Shown piece after piece: positions 25,756 to 34,866 of a stretch of 64,000 bases of DNA. The position numbers and the translations under genes were made by a program. Each line of letters begins with the position of its first letter. The first letter of the stretch is position 1. Source of the DNA: Fulvivirgaceae bacterium JP3-4 (GTDB taxonomy: Bacteria > Bacteroidota > Bacteroidia > Cytophagales > Cyclobacteriaceae); the NCBI GenBank assembly GCA_029309925.1, contig JARKND010000001.1, positions 2,046,001 to 2,110,000 on the forward strand, in the 5' to 3' direction. The notes under the pieces were generated by a model. It was not told the DNA's origin. It did not search any database and saw only the letters and a list, made by a program, of their open reading frames with translations.

Positions 25756-26118
25756 ATGGCAACAAGCGTTGTTCCGATCTTCAGGATGTTTGATTACAAT
25801 AAAGCGATTGAATTTTATGTCAATTGGCTTGGTTTCAAAATTGATTGGGAGCAAAAGTTTGATGACAACTCACCAATATACATGCAGATTTCGAGAGACG
25901 GGATTGTGCTCCATTTGTCCGAGCACCATGGGGATTCCGCGCCTGGATCAAAGGCCTATATCACCGTTGATGACGCCATGAGGTTGTATAAGGAGATTTG
26001 CTCACGTCCATATAAATACAATCATCCGGGACTGGAACAAGCTCCATGGAATGCACCCTGTTTTGAGGTGATCGACCCTTTTTTAAATAAACTTCTAATA
26101 ACTGAAACTGGTAAGTAA
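25756..26118 (+). CDS. VOC/glyoxalase-family protein
   Basis: 120 residues: VVPIFRMFDYNKAIEFYVNWLGFKIDWE starts a vicinal-oxygen-chelate fold and WNAPCFEVIDPFLNKLLI ends it, as in bleomycin-resistance or glyoxalase-like proteins. It is four bases after the MerTP fusion and its stop overlaps the next start (TAATG), so it belongs to the same operon. Substrate unknown; organomercury or other metal-linked chemistry is only a guess from context. Confidence 0.78.
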   Translation: MATSVVPIFRMFDYNKAIEFYVNWLGFKIDWEQKFDDNSPIYMQISRDGIVLHLSEHHGDSAPGSKAYITVDDAMRLYKEICSRPYKYNHPGLEQAPWNAPCFEVIDPFLNKLLITETGK

Positions 26119-26333
26119 TGACTACTGAAATAATTCTTAAATCAACAATCACTTGTCCTAATTGCGGCCATAAAAAAGAAGGAGTGATGCCAACCGATGC
26201 TTGTCAGTATTTTTATGATTGCGAAAAATGTCATGCAGTCCTTAAACCTAAGGCCGGTGATTGTTGCGTTTATTGTTCCTATGGAACGGTTAAATGTCCG
26301 CCTATTCAGAAAGGCGTTTCCTGCTGTTCGTAG
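26118..26333 (+). CDS. GDCCVxC-domain protein
   Basis: 71 residues with CPNCGH, CEKC, the signature GDCCVYCSYG and a CC near the end, eight or more cysteines in all. This is the small GDCCVxC family often next to mer-type genes. Probably a cytoplasmic metal-binding protein. It ends the mercury-type operon. Confidence 0.85.
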   Translation: MTTEIILKSTITCPNCGHKKEGVMPTDACQYFYDCEKCHAVLKPKAGDCCVYCSYGTVKCPPIQKGVSCCS

Positions 26334-26336
26334 CCT

Positions 26337-26594
26337 CTAAGAAATCGCCTCGTCACTTCCTTCACGCTGGCCATTGGTTGGACGTTCACCGACAAACTTA
26401 TAGCCCACGCGGTTTACTGCCTCTTTTATCTTGTCAATTGTGACTTTTGATGGATCGTATTCAACCGTTACAGTTGAAGAACTGAACTCGGCCTTCGATG
26501 AAGAAACGCCTTCGATGTTACCAACTACTTTGGAGACCGTCCTTTCACATCCTGAGCAGGTCATGCCTTCAACGAGGTACTTTTGTCTAATCAT
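26337..26594 (-). CDS. HMA-domain metal-binding protein (MerP/CopZ-like)
   Basis: 85 residues. GMTCSGCERTVSKVV provides the CxxC metal site of a ferredoxin-like HMA fold, followed by VTVEYDPSKVTIDKIKEAVNRVGY. No signal peptide, so probably a cytoplasmic chaperone. It converges with the mercury-type operon, whose last gene ends three bases away, and no terminator separates them clearly. Confidence 0.85.
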   Translation of the reverse strand: MIRQKYLVEGMTCSGCERTVSKVVGNIEGVSSSKAEFSSSTVTVEYDPSKVTIDKIKEAVNRVGYKFVGERPTNGQREGSDEAIS

Positions 26595-26704
26595 ATGTCT
26601 CTAGCATTATGTTGAAAAATTGAGTATTTTTTAATTATTTTAGTTAAGTTAATGAGGGTTTAGACTTTTAATACCTTAAAAAGTCAACCTAACCTAAACT
26701 TAAA

Positions 26705-26735
26705 CCTATGGGGCACTGATGTGTGCCCCCTTAGG
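26705..26735. terminator. GC-rich hairpin, probable transcription stop
   Basis: GGGGCAC and GTGCCCC form a 7-bp stem, extended by outer CCTA/TAGG pairing with small bulges. It lies about 65 bases after the end of the reverse-strand DUF305 gene. The downstream tract on that strand is only moderately T-rich, so termination is likely rather than certain. Confidence 0.5.
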
Positions 26736-26799
26736 CTTTAAAAGCCATCAATCATAGAGCTGTTATTAATTCAATTTTATTTCAAATCTTATATTGAAT

Positions 26800-27306
26800 T
26801 CATTCCTTCAACTCTTCGAGCTTTGATTTCATTTCAGCGATCTCTTTTTTCTGACTTTTAACAATCTCCTCGCATAACTTTTTTATTTCGGGGTCGGTAA
26901 TATCGGCTTGAGTGCACATCAGAATTGCGCCCGCGTGATGTGGTATCATTGATTTAAGGAACTGTTTATCATTGATCGCTGTTTGTTGGCGAATTGCGGT
27001 GTAAAATCCAACCAGAGCTAATAGGCTCAGACCAATAATAATTGCATTTAGCTTTTTGTTCATATACATACTGCTCATGATCAAAACTTCAATGATGACC
27101 ATTGGCATTGCCATCAGGCCTGCCATGTAGAACTGGTTCGTATTCGTGACTACATTCTCGAATTTATTAACCATTGAGTACATTAGAATGTACATTGATA
27201 CAAAGGAAAGAACCGCCATGACCGCAAGTTTTTTATAGTGAGATTTTTCCATCATCGTATTCGTCTGCTTTGAGTGACTACTTTCCATTGAGTTTTCCTT
27301 TTCCAT
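26800..27306 (-). CDS. Membrane DUF305 protein
   Basis: 168 residues: a hydrophilic N-terminus, three to four membrane helices (about 27-120), then a short DUF305 segment with FLKSMIPHHAGAILMC and a helical Lys/Glu-rich tail. DUF305 His pairs are thought to bind metal, often copper. It is the last gene of a unit with the cytochrome c and dehydrogenase-like genes, 18 bases from its neighbour. Confidence 0.82.
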   Translation of the reverse strand: MEKENSMESSHSKQTNTMMEKSHYKKLAVMAVLSFVSMYILMYSMVNKFENVVTNTNQFYMAGLMAMPMVIIEVLIMSSMYMNKKLNAIIIGLSLLALVGFYTAIRQQTAINDKQFLKSMIPHHAGAILMCTQADITDPEIKKLCEEIVKSQKKEIAEMKSKLEELKE

Positions 27307-27324
27307 AATATTCTATGATTTTCG

Positions 27325-27669
27325 TTAGCTGTTTTGTTTCATCGCTTTTAGATATTCCATTAATTGATTGAGTTGCTTATCAGATATCTGCTCGTCTCTA
27401 AATGCAGGCATAGCACCAACACCATGACGAACCTGAAATTTTTTTGCAAAACCCGGTGCCCAGTGAATACCAGGGCCAAGACCTGCTTCCCCCTGCGGAT
27501 GACACCGCTGGCAGCGTTGCATAAAGATCTTCTCGCCTTCTTTCTCTCTGTCATTCAAACTGACCGGCCCCGCAATCGGGAGACTTTTTCTCGGTGAACA
27601 GTTTTCAAGTATGGTTCCACCTAACGTGATGGCTAGTGCAGCCATGAAATATTTAATTGTAATTTTCAT
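27325..27669 (-). CDS. c-type cytochrome lipoprotein
   Basis: 114 residues with a signal sequence and lipobox-like LENC, one haem-binding CQRCH (about 52-56), PGIHWAPGF after it and a distal Met in MPAFRDEQIS. A small class I cytochrome c of the cell envelope. It starts two bases after the dehydrogenase-like gene and is probably its electron acceptor. Confidence 0.85.
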   Translation of the reverse strand: MKITIKYFMAALAITLGGTILENCSPRKSLPIAGPVSLNDREKEGEKIFMQRCQRCHPQGEAGLGPGIHWAPGFAKKFQVRHGVGAMPAFRDEQISDKQLNQLMEYLKAMKQNS

Positions 27670-27671
27670 GT

Positions 27672-29147
27672 TTACTGCTTTGTTATTTTCCAGATCATAC
27701 CAGTTTTTTGCTTTGAGATAAGATTCTTGCCTTCGATAGTCGCAACTCCAAAGTCAACTATGTAAAGCGCGTTCTCAGTGGGATGAAACTTTGCCGCGAC
27801 TGGGCGCTCAAGTCCACCTTTATTTAACCAGGATGCTGGACCATTTTTCTTGCCTCTGTTTACGGCAAAGTCGTAGACAGAGCCTGTCTCGGGATCAGCT
27901 ATCACAACCTTGTACCCAACTGGTGCCAGTACTTTACCAACGTTGGGTGCCATATCTCCGAACTGTGCGATGAATGCCTTGCCCTTGAAACCGAATTGAT
28001 CAGATGTTGAAAAATCAAAGCCATTTGAAGATGAATGCACACCAAGAATTGCTGCAGGCTTTGGTGGTTTGTTCGGATGCTCCATTAAGAGGAGTTCAGT
28101 TTCGTTTTTGCCAGGTACTTTGAATTCTTCGTGGTTCAACATCATCCCTCCAGAATAATCGGGCCATCCATACCATTTTCCTTCATCTATTTTCCAGAGC
28201 ACATCTCCAGTTCCCCAGATCGCTCTGCTGCCTCGTTCATCGTATCCATTTTCCGTTACAAATAATTTCCCTTCGTGCACCGCAAGTCCAAAAGGATTTC
28301 TGAAACCCCAGGCCACTAGTTCCAAAGCGCCTCCTTGAACAGGCAAACGCATGATTGCCCCAGAGCAGGGCAAGGACCCATGAATAACCTGACCTTCGGT
28401 TGTTGATGTGTTGAACGGCACAAACGCACCAGTATTCGCGTTGTCATTCGGATCATTTTCTGTGAGTGGATTTTTTGATTCGAAGTTTTTACCGGTAAGG
28501 ATTAGATCCTTGCAAGGAATATCATGAAACTCCGGGTGACGTTTCAGCCAGCCAAAATCTGCATTGTCTTCGCCAACTACACCTGAGTTGGTTGCTGTAC
28601 CTTGGCCGAAATAGACATAGTGATCTATAACAACTGGCCCATCCGTATGATGATCTCCTATGCTAGGCAGACCGTCAACAAGGGTTTTGATCTCTCCAGC
28701 CTTGCTCACTTTCAATATTTTTCCGCCTTCAAGTTCTCCTCCCTCCGCAATGTAAAAGTTGCCATCGTGGAAAGTAACGCCATTCCATGGGCCATTTTTT
28801 TCGCCAGTTGCGATCACTTTATGATCACCGTTCTTGGAAAGCTTTAGCAGGCGTGGCTGCGTCCATGTTTCACCATAGGAATAGCCTGACTCAACGACAT
28901 AGGCGTCTCCCTCATCGTCAAAAGCAATCCCGGTTGGAAATGTAAGACTGCTTGCCACTGCTTCTATCTTATATCCTTTCGGTAATGCGATATCCTTCGC
29001 GTTGATCTTTCGTGTTGCTGATGATGTTGCCTTGCCTCCACCGCCTGTAGGGCGAACACCATAACATGCCCCAAGTCCCGACATTATGCAAAGCGCGATT
29101 ATTACGCGAGAGATATTGAGTAAGATAACTGAGTGTAGCCTGATCAT
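27672..29147 (-). CDS. PQQ-dependent sugar dehydrogenase-like lipoprotein
   Basis: About 491 residues. A lipoprotein signal ends LGACYG, followed by a beta-propeller with LTFPTGIAFDDEGDAYVVESG, VAWGFRNPFGLAVHEGKLFVTENG and GPASWLNKGGLERPVAAKFHPT, as in glucose/sorbosone dehydrogenase families. MIRLHSV at 29147 is chosen since it begins the signal; the frame stays open upstream through a duplicated 24-base unit. Together with the cytochrome c it may oxidise a sugar in the envelope. Confidence 0.78.
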   Translation of the reverse strand: MIRLHSVILLNISRVIIALCIMSGLGACYGVRPTGGGGKATSSATRKINAKDIALPKGYKIEAVASSLTFPTGIAFDDEGDAYVVESGYSYGETWTQPRLLKLSKNGDHKVIATGEKNGPWNGVTFHDGNFYIAEGGELEGGKILKVSKAGEIKTLVDGLPSIGDHHTDGPVVIDHYVYFGQGTATNSGVVGEDNADFGWLKRHPEFHDIPCKDLILTGKNFESKNPLTENDPNDNANTGAFVPFNTSTTEGQVIHGSLPCSGAIMRLPVQGGALELVAWGFRNPFGLAVHEGKLFVTENGYDERGSRAIWGTGDVLWKIDEGKWYGWPDYSGGMMLNHEEFKVPGKNETELLLMEHPNKPPKPAAILGVHSSSNGFDFSTSDQFGFKGKAFIAQFGDMAPNVGKVLAPVGYKVVIADPETGSVYDFAVNRGKKNGPASWLNKGGLERPVAAKFHPTENALYIVDFGVATIEGKNLISKQKTGMIWKITKQ

Positions 29148-29156
29148 TCTTTGGCT

Positions 29157-29204
29157 TCTTATGTTCTTTGTTGAAAGGATTCTCATGTTCTTTGTTGAAA
29201 GGAA
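29157..29204. repeat. Tandem 24-bp repeat before the dehydrogenase-like gene
   Basis: Two adjacent 24-base units share 22 positions (core ATGTTCTTTGTTGAAAGGA). They lie 10 bases upstream of the chosen start. Because 24 is a multiple of three they could also be an in-frame N-terminal extension. Either a duplicated binding site or a coding duplication. Confidence 0.6.
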
Positions 29205-29290
29205 ACGTGTCCTGAATTTGGCAAGTTCAGACGCGACCGAAGGGGCAGTAACGGAGCGCGGTGCAACTTGCTCGCAATGTCCATTTAATG

Positions 29291-29321
29291 AAAAAGCCCT
29301 CGCGTGTGGCAAGGGCTTTTT
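29291..29321. terminator. Bidirectional intrinsic terminator
   Basis: AAAAAGCCCT and AGGGCTTTTT form a 10-bp stem around an 11-nt loop with A and T tracts on both sides. It closes the reverse-strand copper-storage unit, 18 bases after its last gene. Confidence 0.8.
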
Positions 29322-29338
29322 ATAGCTTGGTAAGGCTA

Positions 29339-29686
29339 TTAAGCGTTAACCCCTGCCATGGAGCGGCACTCTTCCGCACATCTCCGACAAGCTTCTGCGC
29401 AAGCCCGGCAATGTTCCATTCCGTGCTCTGCATGCTTTTCGCATTCTTCAGCACAGGCATCACAAATTTCAGCGCAGGCATGGCAAAGTAATGCAGCGTG
29501 CTGTCCACCGATGGACATGAGCTCTGCTGCGGAGCGGCAAACGGATGCGCATTCTCTGTCTAGTTCGATGCATTGCGCAAGCATCTTCACATCGTTTTCA
29601 TTCAAGCACTCGGTAGCACAATGCTCGCATTCGATGGCGCATTCATTACACGCCTCGATACAGGTTTGAAATTTTTCGTGACCCAT
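29339..29686 (-). CDS. Cys-rich four-helix-bundle copper storage protein (DUF326, Csp-like)
   Basis: 115 residues with about 19 cysteines in CxxxC and CxxC spacing along helices (CIEACNECAIECEHC, CHACAEICDACAEECEKH, CRACAEACRRCAEEC). No signal peptide, so a cytosolic Csp3-type copper store is likely. It is the last gene after two DUF305 genes and is followed by a strong terminator. Confidence 0.88.
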   Translation of the reverse strand: MGHEKFQTCIEACNECAIECEHCATECLNENDVKMLAQCIELDRECASVCRSAAELMSIGGQHAALLCHACAEICDACAEECEKHAEHGMEHCRACAEACRRCAEECRSMAGVNA

Positions 29687-29710
29687 CTTTAATTGATTTT
29701 GGTGGAAAAC

Positions 29711-30373
29711 TTATTTACCGTGGCTACTCAGCCATTCTTTCAATTCAGCGATGTCCTTTTGTGAATCAGACTTGATCTTTTCAGCCATTGACTTTGTGTC
29801 TGAGTTTTTACCATGTTCGATTTCAACGTCCGCCATATCGATAGCACCCTGGTGATGATCGATCATCATCGTGGCAAAATCGTGGTCTACGTTTCCGGTC
29901 ATCTTCATATTCTTCATTTTAGTCTCCATCTGTTCCATTGTCGTATTCATGTCAGACGAGAATTGATCGTTGTGCGAAGTTGCATCCGTACTTTGGGCGT
30001 GATCTGAATGGCTCTTCTCATTCTTTGCTGTAGCTGCATCATCATGCTTCATCTGTGCATGTTGACGGAGCTTCTTCTGATCTTCAGGCTGTGTCTGGAG
30101 TGTCTTTTGTGCCATCTCCTTAATTTTAGAATCCTTGCCAGACTTCACCACAATGTTAGCAGCATCGATCGCTCCCTGGTGATGTTCGATCATCATCATT
30201 GAAAAATCCTTGTCAGGATCACCGGTCATCTTCATTGCTTTCATCTTCTGCATCATCTTTTGCATTGCCTGGTGCAGGCCTTCATGCACTGGAGAAAAGG
30301 CAGACAAAATTGTGATTAAACACAACGCCATCGCTCCGGCTAAAAATGAGTACGCTTTATTCTTGGTTTTCAT
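29711..30373 (-). CDS. Exported double-DUF305 protein
   Basis: 220 residues: a signal peptide, then two DUF305 units. Each has MTGDPDKDFSMMMIEHHQGAID or a close variant (MTGNVDHDFATMMIDHHQGAID) followed by a helix ending in a QPEDQKK- or SDSQKDI-type segment, with a His/Asp-rich linker between. The HHQ motifs suggest periplasmic copper binding. A similar double protein is encoded immediately upstream. Confidence 0.85.
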   Translation of the reverse strand: MKTKNKAYSFLAGAMALCLITILSAFSPVHEGLHQAMQKMMQKMKAMKMTGDPDKDFSMMMIEHHQGAIDAANIVVKSGKDSKIKEMAQKTLQTQPEDQKKLRQHAQMKHDDAATAKNEKSHSDHAQSTDATSHNDQFSSDMNTTMEQMETKMKNMKMTGNVDHDFATMMIDHHQGAIDMADVEIEHGKNSDTKSMAEKIKSDSQKDIAELKEWLSSHGK

Positions 30374-30400
30374 AACTATACGCTTTTTATTTTAGGTTGC

Positions 30401-31033
30401 TTATTGATTTGCAGGTCCATTATTCTTCAGCCAAGCCGTTAAGTCGGTGATCTCTTTGTTCTGATCTTCGATCATCATCTTAGCCATTTCTTTTATCTCG
30501 TCATGATGGCCATGGTGTAAAATGGACGATGCATTGTCTGTAGCTGTTTGATGATGGACGATCATTAACTCAGCGAAGTCACTGTCTGCATCACCTGTCA
30601 ATACCTGGATGTCTTTCCAGTTTTTCATCTTTTCCATCACGTCCATCATTTCTGCATCAAACGCCTGGCCTTCGGCATTAGGTGTTGGAGTGTGACTTGC
30701 CAACCATGAGGTGAGTTCAGCTTTTTCTGCAGTTTGCTTGTCAATAATTTGCTGAGCCATATTCTTGATCGTGGCATCATTTCCTTTTTCAAGTTCTTTG
30801 TTTGCCATGTCGATTGCACCTTGATGATGTATCACCATCATACTCGCGAAGTCGTGGTCTGCATCACCAGTCATCTGCATCGCATCCATTTGGGCGTTCA
30901 TGTTGTGCATGATGGTCATGAATTCATTTTTGTCGTGGTCTTGCACCATTATACCTTCATCACTGTCGTCTCCGCATGAAGAAAACACAAGCGAAGCAAC
31001 TGGCAGCAGCATTATTAGTCCTAACTTTCTCAT
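30401..31033 (-). CDS. Double-DUF305 lipoprotein
   Basis: 210 residues. The signal ends FSSCGDD (lipobox), followed by two DUF305 units with MTGDADHDFASMMVIHHQGAID and LTGDADSDFAELMIVHHQTATD. It lies 27 bases upstream of its paralogue and is the first gene of the copper-storage unit, divergent from the membrane protein gene at 31206. Confidence 0.85.
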   Translation of the reverse strand: MRKLGLIMLLPVASLVFSSCGDDSDEGIMVQDHDKNEFMTIMHNMNAQMDAMQMTGDADHDFASMMVIHHQGAIDMANKELEKGNDATIKNMAQQIIDKQTAEKAELTSWLASHTPTPNAEGQAFDAEMMDVMEKMKNWKDIQVLTGDADSDFAELMIVHHQTATDNASSILHHGHHDEIKEMAKMMIEDQNKEITDLTAWLKNNGPANQ

Positions 31034-31205
31034 AGTCGTTTTTTAGTTGGTTATAAATCGTTTTATCCAACGAAAAAGTTAAATTTCTATGCCATTAGAC
31101 CGCATTTTGACACGATAGCAGGTACGTTCAAGAATTGAGCAGAACCATTCAATGCCTGCGACATCTAAAGCCGTTTCTTTGTGTAGTAAATACGTCAAAA
31201 AGATT

Positions 31206-31856
31206 ATGCAACATCAACATGATGCCCCGGATTGGTCGGTTTTACACTCAGCTGCAGAAATGCAGCAGTTATCGAATCTTGGCCACAAAGTGGAGGGCGC
31301 GCTGCTGCTAATGGTTGCCGTTATAGCTGGCTTGCAGGCTGTTGGTTTTTTGAAAATGAAACAACTCTGGCCATCCGTGATAGTGGTCGCTGGTCTTTTT
31401 TTGATTGGCTTTCTCCTTTTGCACCACGGCACCGAAAAGTTTCAACTGGTTTGGAAGCTATTAATCTCAGACCCTCAGCAACGACAACATTTGACGATGG
31501 CTGGCCTGTTAGTGATTGCGGGAGTATCTGAGTTAATTTTTCGCGGCTATCATGTTAATTGGCTGAGGTTTGTTTGGCCTCTGGTACTGTGTCTGGTTGG
31601 ACTTATGTTTTTGACTCACGAGCAGCATGGAAGCAGTGAGGCAGTGGACTGGGCTCAGAGAATTCACCGCTACCTGGGTGCTCTCCTGATCGTTGTGTCG
31701 ATATCAATTCTAGCAAACATTTTTTTCGGTGAGCGATACAAATGGCTCCCATTCGTGTGGCCAGTGCTTTTGGTTATCACATCTATTTTCCTGTTCGCCT
31801 ACAACGAACCGGAAGGTGCATATGAAAAGTCATCAAATCATAGTACTCATGAATGA
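31206..31856 (+). CDS. Polytopic membrane protein, unknown
   Basis: About 216 residues from MQHQHDAPDWS, with six or so hydrophobic helices separated by short loops (for example GALLLMVAVIAGLQAVGFLKM, LWPSVIVVAGLFLIGFLLLHHG). His residues at the N-terminus and in LLHHGTE could touch metal. The longer upstream frame is rejected because it adds a non-membrane tail. Family unrecognised; expressed alone and divergently from the DUF305 genes. Confidence 0.65.
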   Translation: MQHQHDAPDWSVLHSAAEMQQLSNLGHKVEGALLLMVAVIAGLQAVGFLKMKQLWPSVIVVAGLFLIGFLLLHHGTEKFQLVWKLLISDPQQRQHLTMAGLLVIAGVSELIFRGYHVNWLRFVWPLVLCLVGLMFLTHEQHGSSEAVDWAQRIHRYLGALLIVVSISILANIFFGERYKWLPFVWPVLLVITSIFLFAYNEPEGAYEKSSNHSTHE

Positions 31857-31869
31857 TCGTCCAATAAGA

Positions 31870-32667
31870 CTATACGTTTGTCATTAAGACATCAGTTCTA
31901 GAAACCTTTGAGCTGAAATTTCTAAGTAGCTGTGAAGGACTCATTCCAAATGTTTTGACAAACGTCCTCGTTAAATGCGAAACGTCTGAAAATCCAGCAA
32001 GATGTGCAGCCTGAGTTAATGTGTGCCCTGCTAAGAAATAGCGTATACCCTGTTGGACACGGCACCATAAAATATACTTCCGTATCGGAATTCCGATTTC
32101 TTTTTTAAAAAGATGACTTAGTCTTCCGTCTGATAAAAATGCAATTTCAAGAAGTTCCTTGAACTCAATTGGTTTGTTGGAGTTGCAAAGTATGTGATCT
32201 AAAACATTCTTGATCCTGATATCTTGCGTGTAGTTCTCTTCAACAAAGGTTATGTCTTGAATTAATGCGTTTGTCAGAAAAGAAATGATTTCCTTTTCGC
32301 TGTGCTCATTCGCAATCAATTCGCCTACATAATTCTTTAATTGTTTGACTGTTTTAGAACTCAGAATCAGTAGCTTTTCTTTTCGGAGAACTACCTTTAA
32401 TCTTTTTCCTAATGTACTCTCAGGGCTGATGCAGATAAATACCGCGAATCCGTCACTCCTTGTGGCATGTTCGATATCCTCCTTTAACAAGATTCCTTTT
32501 CCCTCATAATCGAATCCATCTGCGTGAACAGTCGCATTGGAATCGAAAGACAAAATGATTTCTAGCGCATGGTGTGAATGAAGTCTTGTGGCCACGTCAT
32601 GTCCCGCAAAAATGACTATCTCGGAATAGAGCTTTAAAAATTGTGGCAAACAGGTTGATACTCGCAT
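31870..32667 (-). CDS. AraC-family transcriptional regulator
   Basis: 265 residues. The N-terminal cupin-like sensor has HSHHALEIILSFD. The C-terminal AraC DNA-binding domain includes LSDGRLSHLFKKEIGIPIRKYILWCRVQQGI and TQAAHLAGFSDVSHLTRTFVKTFGMSPSQ. It starts three bases after the copper P-ATPase gene, so it probably regulates that operon, perhaps in response to copper; the ligand is not shown. Confidence 0.88.
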   Translation of the reverse strand: MRVSTCLPQFLKLYSEIVIFAGHDVATRLHSHHALEIILSFDSNATVHADGFDYEGKGILLKEDIEHATRSDGFAVFICISPESTLGKRLKVVLRKEKLLILSSKTVKQLKNYVGELIANEHSEKEIISFLTNALIQDITFVEENYTQDIRIKNVLDHILCNSNKPIEFKELLEIAFLSDGRLSHLFKKEIGIPIRKYILWCRVQQGIRYFLAGHTLTQAAHLAGFSDVSHLTRTFVKTFGMSPSQLLRNFSSKVSRTDVLMTNV

Positions 32668-32670
32668 GAC

Positions 32671-34839
32671 TTAAACCTTTAAAAGCCTTGCATTGATTGC
32701 CACTACAACTGTGCTCACACTCATTAACACTGCGCCCATGGCTGGGCTAAGCATGATTCCTGCTTGATAAAGCACTCCTGCAGCCAATGGAAGCGCGACA
32801 ACATTGTATCCGGTTGCCCATATTAAATTCTGAATCATCTTTCTGTAAGTAGCTTTACCGAATACAATAAGATTAGCCACATCACGAGGATTACTGTTAA
32901 CCAATACAATTCCTGCGGTTTCAGCTGCAATGTCAGATCCCGAGCCTACCGCTATCCCGATGTTAGCTTGTGCAAGGGCGGGTGCATCGTTTACTCCATC
33001 TCCCGTCATTGCAACAAACTCACCTTTGCCCTGTAGTTCTTTAATTTTTTCCAGTTTTTGATGGGGAAGTACCTCTGCTATGAAGCCATCCATCTTTAAA
33101 GAGTTGCTTACTGACTTCGCCACTTCTTTGTTATCCCCTGTTAACAAAAGTGTTTTTATGTTCTGACGGTGTAAGGTTTCAATAGCGTTCGCAGATTCCG
33201 GTCTGATCTCGTCTGCAAGGGCGACATACCCCGCTATTTTATTATTGACAATGACATACACAATCGTTTCGGCTTTTGATGAATCTTCAACTGTAGTCTG
33301 CAGATTATTTTCTTTCAAATACCCCGGACTTACTACCATGACAGGTTGATTGTCTATGATAGCCTTGATTCCTTTGCCTGTGATCGATTTAAAATCTTTC
33401 ATTGGAGGAAGTGACATGTTGAGTTCCTTGGCTTTCCTGGTAATTCCGGTGGCAATAGGATGTTCTGAGTTTTGTTCAAGGGCGCCAGCGAGTTTCAGAA
33501 TGTCCTCCTTTTGATATTTTGTGTCTAGTGAATCATATCTTACTACATTGAATTCGCCACGTGTCAGCGTGCCTGTCTTATCAAAAACGAGTGTTGTAAT
33601 TTTTCTGGAATTCTCGAATGCAGTCCTATTCTTGATTAACAGTCCGCTCTTGGCAGAGATGGCAGTTGAGTGAGCCACTACCAAAGGGACCGCCAGGCCC
33701 AATGCGTGAGGACAACAGATAACGATTACGGTGACCATTCGTTCCATAGCAAAAGCAAGGTCTTTGCCGAGCGCAAGCCAGACGATGAACGTAGCAGTGC
33801 CTGCGACCAGAGCGATTATGGTAAGCCACTTTGCTGCCTCATCTGCAAGTAACTGTGTTTTAGACTTTGAGTTTTGTGCATCCTGAACAAGTTGGATAAC
33901 CTGCGACAGGTATGAGTCTTTCGTGCTATGAGAAACCTGAACCTCCAATGAACCTTCGCCATTTATCGAGCCAGCGATAACCTGGTCTCCCTTTTCTTTT
34001 TCAACCGGTTTCGATTCACCTGTAAGCATGGATTCATTCAGATAACTTTTCCCGTTTACAATAACACCATCAGCAGCGATTTTTTCGCCTGGCTTTATCA
34101 AGATCAGATCGTCCTTTTTTAATGAATCAGTTTTCACATCTCTGGTTTGCGCACCATCGATGAGATGTGCTTCGGATGGCATCAGTTGAACTAATAGCTC
34201 CAGTTCTTTGGATGCGCCCATTATTGATTGCATCTCAATCCAATGACCGAGTAACATGATCAGGATCAGGGTGGCGAGTTCCCAGAAAAAGTCCATTCCT
34301 TCAAGACCAAAAACAATGGCCACGCTGTACACATACGCTACTGTAATTGCAACGCCTACAAGCGTCATCATCCCTAGCGATCGTGACTTAACTTCGGACA
34401 TCAGGCCCTTTAAAAATGGTGACCCGCCATAGAAATAAACTATAGACGACAATATCAATAGCACGTATCCTGACCCTGCGAAGGCCCAATCCACATTTAA
34501 CCAATGCTGTATCATTGGCGAGAGCGCCATTATTGGAACAGTGAGAACCAATACAACATAAAAACGTCTCTTGAATTCATCGATCATTCCAGCATGATGA
34601 GCGTGCCCTCCCTGGCCGTGATCACCATGAGGTCCATGTTCTTTCATGCCTTCGTGAGCCGCGTGCCCTTGCATTGAGGGCTGACGCTCGTGTTGGTGCT
34701 CTTGACGATGATGATGATGTGCCCCCGCATCGTGATTGCTTACCGGCACAAGATCCATTCCGCATTTTGGACATTTCCCGGGAGTGTTTTTGATCACTTC
34801 GGGGTGCATGGGACATGTATACGTACTTGCTTCAGTCAT
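32671..34839 (-). CDS. copB: Copper-translocating P1B-ATPase, CPH (CopB) type
   Basis: 722 residues. An N-terminal heavy-metal-binding domain CPMHPEV...CPKCGMDLV is followed by a His-rich tail (about 35-85), eight membrane helices with the ion motif CCPHALG, the phosphatase loop LTGESKP, DKTGTLT, SEHPIATG and TGDGVNDAPAL. CPH in place of CPC marks CopB-type exporters of Cu(II)/Ag/Cu(I) from the cytoplasm. Complete. It lies in an operon with the oxidase-barrel fusion upstream and the AraC gene downstream. Confidence 0.92.
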   Translation of the reverse strand: MTEASTYTCPMHPEVIKNTPGKCPKCGMDLVPVSNHDAGAHHHHRQEHQHERQPSMQGHAAHEGMKEHGPHGDHGQGGHAHHAGMIDEFKRRFYVVLVLTVPIMALSPMIQHWLNVDWAFAGSGYVLLILSSIVYFYGGSPFLKGLMSEVKSRSLGMMTLVGVAITVAYVYSVAIVFGLEGMDFFWELATLILIMLLGHWIEMQSIMGASKELELLVQLMPSEAHLIDGAQTRDVKTDSLKKDDLILIKPGEKIAADGVIVNGKSYLNESMLTGESKPVEKEKGDQVIAGSINGEGSLEVQVSHSTKDSYLSQVIQLVQDAQNSKSKTQLLADEAAKWLTIIALVAGTATFIVWLALGKDLAFAMERMVTVIVICCPHALGLAVPLVVAHSTAISAKSGLLIKNRTAFENSRKITTLVFDKTGTLTRGEFNVVRYDSLDTKYQKEDILKLAGALEQNSEHPIATGITRKAKELNMSLPPMKDFKSITGKGIKAIIDNQPVMVVSPGYLKENNLQTTVEDSSKAETIVYVIVNNKIAGYVALADEIRPESANAIETLHRQNIKTLLLTGDNKEVAKSVSNSLKMDGFIAEVLPHQKLEKIKELQGKGEFVAMTGDGVNDAPALAQANIGIAVGSGSDIAAETAGIVLVNSNPRDVANLIVFGKATYRKMIQNLIWATGYNVVALPLAAGVLYQAGIMLSPAMGAVLMSVSTVVVAINARLLKV

Positions 34840-34866
34840 TAAGTTAGAGGTTAAAGGTGTTAGGTT

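Noticed and set aside
29358-29669. Forward frame opposite the Cys-rich copper store
   Set aside because: It is the complement of repeated Cys/Ala/Glu codons. The reverse-strand protein is a clear DUF326 member.
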